Of a stretch of 27,255 nt of DNA, positions 24,249-27,255 are shown in pieces. Where the stretch lies: positions 1 to 27,255 of the forward strand of contig DAOWCY010000088.1 of assembly GCA_030639305.1 (NCBI GenBank), written 5' to 3'. The stretch is from JAGLQA01 sp023135565. GTDB lineage: Bacteria > Acidobacteriota > Aminicenantia > UBA2199. How positions within the stretch are numbered: position 1 is the stretch's first letter; each line of letters starts with the position of its first letter. The notes beneath the pieces are model-generated. The model did no database searches, was not told the origin of the DNA, and worked only from the letters and a program-made list of their open reading frames with translations. A program made the translations under genes and the position numbers.

Positions 24249-25469
24249 ATGGAAAAAGAAAACAAAAAAAACACCCGTAAAAAGTGGGAACGCAGGCTGG
24301 CTCTCCTGGCTCTGCTCCTTCTTGCGGCCGCCTGGATTGCCGGGAACTTCGTGGCCCGGGAAGAATTGATGCCTTTTTTACAGCAGGCGCGGCCGGGCGC
24401 GGGACACATCGAACCTTTAACCGATAACCTCTTCCAAACATGGCAAGACGAAACCAAAACCGAAAACCTGGGCTACCTGAGCGTAACCGCCACTCATGGA
24501 TACGGCGGCGCAATGAAAGTCATTTGTTCGGTTTCACCCTCCGGGATTGTGGAAGATTTGTTGGTGGCCGGTCACAAGGAGACCCCCTCTTTTTTTAATA
24601 GAGTTAAAAGAAGGGATTTTATAAAGTCTTTGAAAGGGAAATCTTACCGGGATGCGTTCGAGTTGGGTAGTGATGTGGATGGCGTTTCGGGCGCTACCTA
24701 TACCTGCCGGGCGCTGGCCGAAGCCGCCCGCGGAGGCAGCCGTTTGGCGGCCCAAAAAGGTCTGAACCTGCCTGTGCCCCCGGAACTCACCCCGGCTGCG
24801 CGATTCGGATTCCCGGAAATCATCCTGATTGCTCTTTTTTTGCTGGCTTACATAGGCACAAAAAAGTGGCTGAAATTCAAAAAAACCATCCGCTGGGTCA
24901 CTTTGTTAGCCGCTTTAATATTTATCGGTTTTTTGTATAACAATCCCCTGAATATAGTGCTGATCAACAAAATGCTATTAGGGTACTGGCCCCGCTGGCA
25001 GCTCGATCTTTACTGGTATATTTTGTTGGCAGTTATACTGTTTACGCTGCTTACGTCAAAGCGGAACCTGTACTGTGAAAGGGTTTGTCCTTTCGGCGCC
25101 GCCCAGGAAGGTCTGGCACTTATCGGCGGCGGGAAATTAAAGTTTTCCGCCAGGGTGCATCGTGGGTTACGCTGGTTTCAGCGCTTAGCGGCTTTTGTCG
25201 CCATCGGGGTTGCTCTTTATCTCAAGAACCCCGGTATCAGCAGTTATGAGGTTTTCGGCGCTTTTTTCCGTTTAGTGGGGACGAATTTTTTGTTTATATT
25301 GTTGGCAGTGGTATTGATATTTTCGTTGTTTGTCAAGCGCTCCTGGTGTTTTTATCTTTGCCCCAACCGGGCGGTTACCGATTATGTTTTGCTGATGAGC
25401 AACTGGGTTCGGGAAAAGGCCGCGGAAAGAAAAGCGAAGCGCCGGGAAGGCGGCTTGAAGTCTAAATAG
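24249..25469 (+). CDS. rdhC: Membrane FMN-binding, [4Fe-4S] protein of the RdhC/NosR type
   Basis: Probable electron-transfer or maturation partner of the dehalogenase in the cytoplasmic membrane. An N-terminal helix (about 16-34) is followed by an exported FMN-binding domain with the flavinylation motif DGVSGATYT (144-152), where an ApbE-type transferase would attach FMN to threonine. Then five hydrophobic segments and two cytoplasmic-side cysteine motifs: CERVCPFGAAQE (276, 280) and CFYLCPNRAVTDYV (367, 371), as in NosR/NirI/RdhC. The 406-aa length fits RdhC (about 400) rather than NosR (about 700). Start weakly supported; no strong Shine-Dalgarno is visible. The name rests on the family plus proximity to rdhAB; its own promoter suggests separate regulation. 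Confidence 0.82.
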   Translation: MEKENKKNTRKKWERRLALLALLLLAAAWIAGNFVAREELMPFLQQARPGAGHIEPLTDNLFQTWQDETKTENLGYLSVTATHGYGGAMKVICSVSPSGIVEDLLVAGHKETPSFFNRVKRRDFIKSLKGKSYRDAFELGSDVDGVSGATYTCRALAEAARGGSRLAAQKGLNLPVPPELTPAARFGFPEIILIALFLLAYIGTKKWLKFKKTIRWVTLLAALIFIGFLYNNPLNIVLINKMLLGYWPRWQLDLYWYILLAVILFTLLTSKRNLYCERVCPFGAAQEGLALIGGGKLKFSARVHRGLRWFQRLAAFVAIGVALYLKNPGISSYEVFGAFFRLVGTNFLFILLAVVLIFSLFVKRSWCFYLCPNRAVTDYVLLMSNWVREKAAERKAKRREGGLKSK

Positions 25470-25524
25470 TGTTACAAATTTAGCAGGTGATGTGGTGAAA
25501 CACCCACTTTAAAAGAAAACCGGT

Positions 25525-25662
25525 TTAACCACCACCGGAATCAATAACCGAGTCTTCAATAATTATCCTGGGTGATGAACCTGCCCTGAGTTTGTTTTGC
25601 TCTTCAAAACTTAAGGGTTCCAGCTTCGGGTTTTTGGTTTTAGTTTCGGTTTTTTCGTTCAT
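25525..25662 (-). CDS. Short precursor-like peptide, copy 1 (45 aa)
   Basis: Last gene of a five-gene tandem array. ATG at 25662 follows AAAGGAG. Leader: a Lys/Thr-rich start (NEKTETKTKNPKLE) and PLSFEEQNKLRAG; tail begins SSPRIII and ends VIDSGGG. The leader's LSFEEQNKLRxG resembles the LSxEEL...GG end of double-glycine-type leaders of secreted or modified peptides, with Ala replacing the first Gly here. No cysteine. Processing is inference. Confidence 0.7.
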   Translation of the reverse strand: MNEKTETKTKNPKLEPLSFEEQNKLRAGSSPRIIIEDSVIDSGGG

Positions 25663-25722
25663 GTTTAACTCCTTTGATTTTAAAATTTTTTAAAACTAAG
25701 TGTGTGCTGTGTACAAACAGCC

Positions 25723-25836
25723 TCAATCAGGATCCCTTGGAGGAATAATCATCCTGGGTGGTGAACCGCCTCTGAGATTGTTTAGTTCCTTAAAGCTTAA
25801 GGGGACCAATTTTGTTTTTTTAGTTTTTTTGGTCAT
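25723..25836 (-). CDS. Short precursor-like peptide, copy 2 (37 aa)
   Basis: ATG at 25836 after AAAGGAG. The most diverged leader: shortened start (MTKKTKKTK) and PLSFKELNNLRGG with an intact double glycine. Tail SPPRMIIPPRDPD. The stop TGA is followed by the GGCTG spacer shared with copies 4 and 5. Confidence 0.7.
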   Translation of the reverse strand: MTKKTKKTKLVPLSFKELNNLRGGSPPRMIIPPRDPD

Positions 25837-25929
25837 TTTTAACTCCTTTGATTTTAATATGGTTCAAAACTAAGCGTTACACATTTACCGGGTAACGCGG
25901 TGATGCCTCTACTTTAAAAAAAGCCGGTA

Positions 25930-26064
25930 CTAACCACCGGAACCAGGTGGAAATGAAGGAATAATAATTATGGGTGCTGAACCTGCCCTGAGTTTGTTTT
26001 GCTCTTCAAAACTTAAGGGCTGCAACTTCGGGTTTTTGGTTTTAGTTTCGGTTTTTTTGTTCAT
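25930..26064 (-). CDS. Short precursor-like peptide, copy 3 (44 aa)
   Basis: ATG at 26064 after AAAGGAG. Leader almost identical to copy 1 and 4, ending LRAG. Tail starts SAPIIIIP and ends PPGSGG. Downstream flank resembles that of copy 1 (CCGGT then T-A-rich), unlike copies 2, 4 and 5. Confidence 0.7.
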   Translation of the reverse strand: MNKKTETKTKNPKLQPLSFEEQNKLRAGSAPIIIIPSFPPGSGG

Positions 26065-26124
26065 TTTTAACTCCTTTGATTTTAAAATTGGTTAAGACTT
26101 AGTGTTTACAGTGTACAAACAGCC

Positions 26125-26247
26125 TCAATCAGGATCCCGAACAACAATTATCTTGGGTGATGAACCGCCTCTGAGTTTGTTTTGCTCTTTAAAACTTAAG
26201 GGTTCCAGCTTTGGGTTTTTGGTTTTAGTTTCGGTTTTTTTGTTCAT
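26125..26247 (-). CDS. Short precursor-like peptide, copy 4 (40 aa)
   Basis: ATG at 26247 after AAAGGAG. Leader ends LSFKEQNKLRGG; tail SSPKIIVVRDPD. Followed by the conserved spacer containing GTTTGTACACTGTAAACAC before the next gene. Confidence 0.72.
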   Translation of the reverse strand: MNKKTETKTKNPKLEPLSFKEQNKLRGGSSPKIIVVRDPD

Positions 26248-26307
26248 TTTTAACTCCTTTGATTTTAAAATTGGTTAAAACTAAGTGTTTACAGTGTACA
26301 AACAGCC

Positions 26308-26427
26308 TCAATCAGGATCCCGAATAATAATTATGGGTGGCACACCACCCCTGAGTTTGTTTTGCTCTTCAAAGCTTAATGGCTGCAACTTCGGGTTTTT
26401 GGTTTTAGTTTCGTTTTTTTTGGTCAT
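26308..26427 (-). CDS. Short precursor-like peptide, copy 5 (39 aa), first gene of the array
   Basis: ATG at 26427 after AGGAG. Leader with NETKTKNPKLQ and PLSFEEQNKLRGG; tail VPPIIIIRDPD. This is the promoter-proximal copy: a good minus-strand promoter lies about 120 bases upstream. Its leader is intact and closest to the array consensus. Confidence 0.72.
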   Translation of the reverse strand: MTKKNETKTKNPKLQPLSFEEQNKLRGGVPPIIIIRDPD

Positions 26428-26543
26428 TTTTATCTCCTAATGATTTTTATATTGTCCAAACCTGAACATTTGATGTGAATATGCGGCGGCAGACGATAAA
26501 GTTCGCTTGAAACTTAAAGGTAATGTTCTTTCATTAATATATT

Positions 26544-26572
26544 ATAGTAGTATGATTTTTGAAATCCGTCAA
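26544..26572 (-). promoter_or_regulatory. Promoter of the peptide array
   Basis: On the minus strand TTGACG (26572-26567), 17-bp spacer, TACTAT (26549-26544). No comparable promoter is evident between the copies, so the five genes are probably one transcript with a leader of about 110 bases. Confidence 0.55.
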
Positions 26573-26586
26573 CTTTAAGATGGGGC

Positions 26587-26615
26587 TTGACGAAAATTTT
26601 TTTTTAATTTATAAT
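26587..26615 (+). promoter_or_regulatory. Promoter of the STAS-like gene
   Basis: TTGACG (26587-26592), 17-bp spacer, TATAAT (26610-26615). It starts only 15 bases from the -35 of the opposing peptide promoter, so one regulator could control both. Confidence 0.65.
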
Positions 26616-26715
26616 TGACCCGGTAAAAAAAATGATTCTAACAATAGGAAATGACAGTAGTAATCAGCCGTTCGAAAGCTTAGAAACAGGAACAAATATG
26701 GGGGGATAAAGAGCA

Positions 26716-27084
26716 ATGATTAAAAGTCATATCGAAAAAGAAAAAAAATTAACCGTACACACTTGTACCGGTAAAATCACTGCTGAAGAGCTTGTAAACG
26801 CAATAAAGGGTTTTTATGACGGTGAACTCACCGCTGATAATCTTTGGGATTTAACCGGAGCCGATGTGTCTTCTTTAAAGAGCGATGAGATAAGACAACT
26901 TGCCTATTTTGTCAAAAGTTACGCACCTCCGAAAAAAACGGGAAAAACGGCGATTGTATCCTCGAAGGATATTGCTTTCGGTTTTAGTAGGATGTATCAA
27001 ACATTCGCCGGTTTGTCGGGGCAGCAGGTTGAAGTTCAGGTTTTCCGTTCCCTTGAAGAAGCAAACGAGTGGTTAAGCGGTTAA
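26716..27084 (+). CDS. STAS/SpoIIAA-like domain protein
   Basis: Small cytoplasmic protein of the SpoIIAA-like (STAS-type) fold, 122 aa. Alternating strands and helices, LTVHTCTGKITAEELVNAI at the start, LWDLTGADVSSL in the middle, AIVSSKDIAFGFSRMYQTFA and the ending VEVQVFRSLEEANEWL, which is typical of the uncharacterised family in which a domain spans about 120 aa. No serine phosphorylation site comparable to SpoIIAA is obvious. GGGGG lies about 10 bases upstream of the ATG as a weak ribosome-binding site. Divergent from the peptide array; a regulatory tie is possible but unproven. Confidence 0.65.
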   Translation: MIKSHIEKEKKLTVHTCTGKITAEELVNAIKGFYDGELTADNLWDLTGADVSSLKSDEIRQLAYFVKSYAPPKKTGKTAIVSSKDIAFGFSRMYQTFAGLSGQQVEVQVFRSLEEANEWLSG

Positions 27085-27255
27085 GCCCCAGGTGTCGGAA
27101 AAGCATCGATGACCGGGATGACCGGGGACGCTCATTAGAAGTGCATTGTCAAGAGGGTAGAGTGGTTTTATTTATTTTTTTGCAATTCTAACTCTTGGCA
27201 ATGCTTAAGCATTCAGCTACCGTGATTTCGTGTTTAAAGTGGACCCCTTTGTCAA
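27085..27255. other. Window-end spacer, possible mobile element edge
   Basis: No gene. TTGTCAAGAGGGTAGAGTGG (27146-27165) and the reverse complement of the last bases (TTGACAAAGGGGTCCACTTT) are loosely similar and oppositely oriented, and GTGGACCCCTTTGTCAA recalls insertion-sequence ends. The window stops before this can be judged. Confidence 0.2.

Noticed and set aside
25525..26427. Tandem array as pure DNA repeat without coding function
   Set aside because: All five copies retain ATG, ribosome-binding site, open frame and leader motif while flanks and tails vary in length, which fits selection on the peptides.
25525..26427. Ubiquitin-like modifiers because of the LRGG motif
   Set aside because: The motif is in the middle of a very short peptide with no beta-grasp fold possible; a double-glycine leader is the simpler reading.

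Overview
The window reads like a chromosome segment of an uncultivated anaerobic bacterium with moderate GC and a Gram-negative-type envelope. The anaerobe inference rests on a complete respiratory reductive dehalogenase locus (rdhA-rdhB-rdhC-like), a cobalt importer component for corrinoid supply, and an exported molybdenum hydroxylase. The envelope inference rests on a very large alpha-2-macroglobulin lipoprotein. I cannot name the lineage from sequence alone. The mix of a Bacteroidetes/Acidobacteria-style lanthipeptide leader, a dehalogenase and dense interspersed repeats would fit candidate phyla such as Aminicenantes, but that is a guess.

Layout. 1-1428: 5'-truncated pabB (folate p-aminobenzoate branch) carrying two in-frame insertions. 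1430-2180: a small unknown ORF, a structured non-coding stretch and a composite repeat. 2180-8515 (-): alpha-2-macroglobulin lipoprotein with an intact thioester motif. 8516-9315: an 800-base repeat-rich spacer. 9316-9480: an orphan lanthipeptide-type precursor. 9814-11946 (-): an orphan molybdenum-binding subunit of the xanthine dehydrogenase/isoquinoline oxidoreductase family. 12250-17956 (+): AAA-DUF4143 ATPase, ribbon-helix-helix protein, GIY-YIG protein, 63-aa protein with Rad50-like ATPase (possible defence or repair module), and a receiver-domain protein. 18023-19687: a secreted beta-helix protein. 19960-21361 (-): cbiM, a truncated HEPN reading frame and an MNT nucleotidyltransferase. 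21550-25469 (+): a tiny secreted peptide and the dehalogenase locus. 25525-26427 (-): five tandem short precursor-peptide genes with a conserved leader ending in LRGG/LRAG. 26716-27084: a STAS-like protein divergent from the peptide array.

Two themes stand out. First, the five-gene peptide array looks like a ribosomally made peptide precursor family with hypervariable tails, driven by one good promoter; no maturation enzyme lies in the window. Second, a family of composite palindromic repeats recurs about ten times. Copies sit in spacers, but they also run in frame through pabB and the macroglobulin, form C-terminal tails or stop codons of several genes, and supply Shine-Dalgarno sequences for two genes. 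The rdh genes, cbiM and the FMN/Fe-S protein form a plausible functional set: cobalt uptake for corrinoid, catalytic subunit, membrane anchor and membrane electron-transfer protein.
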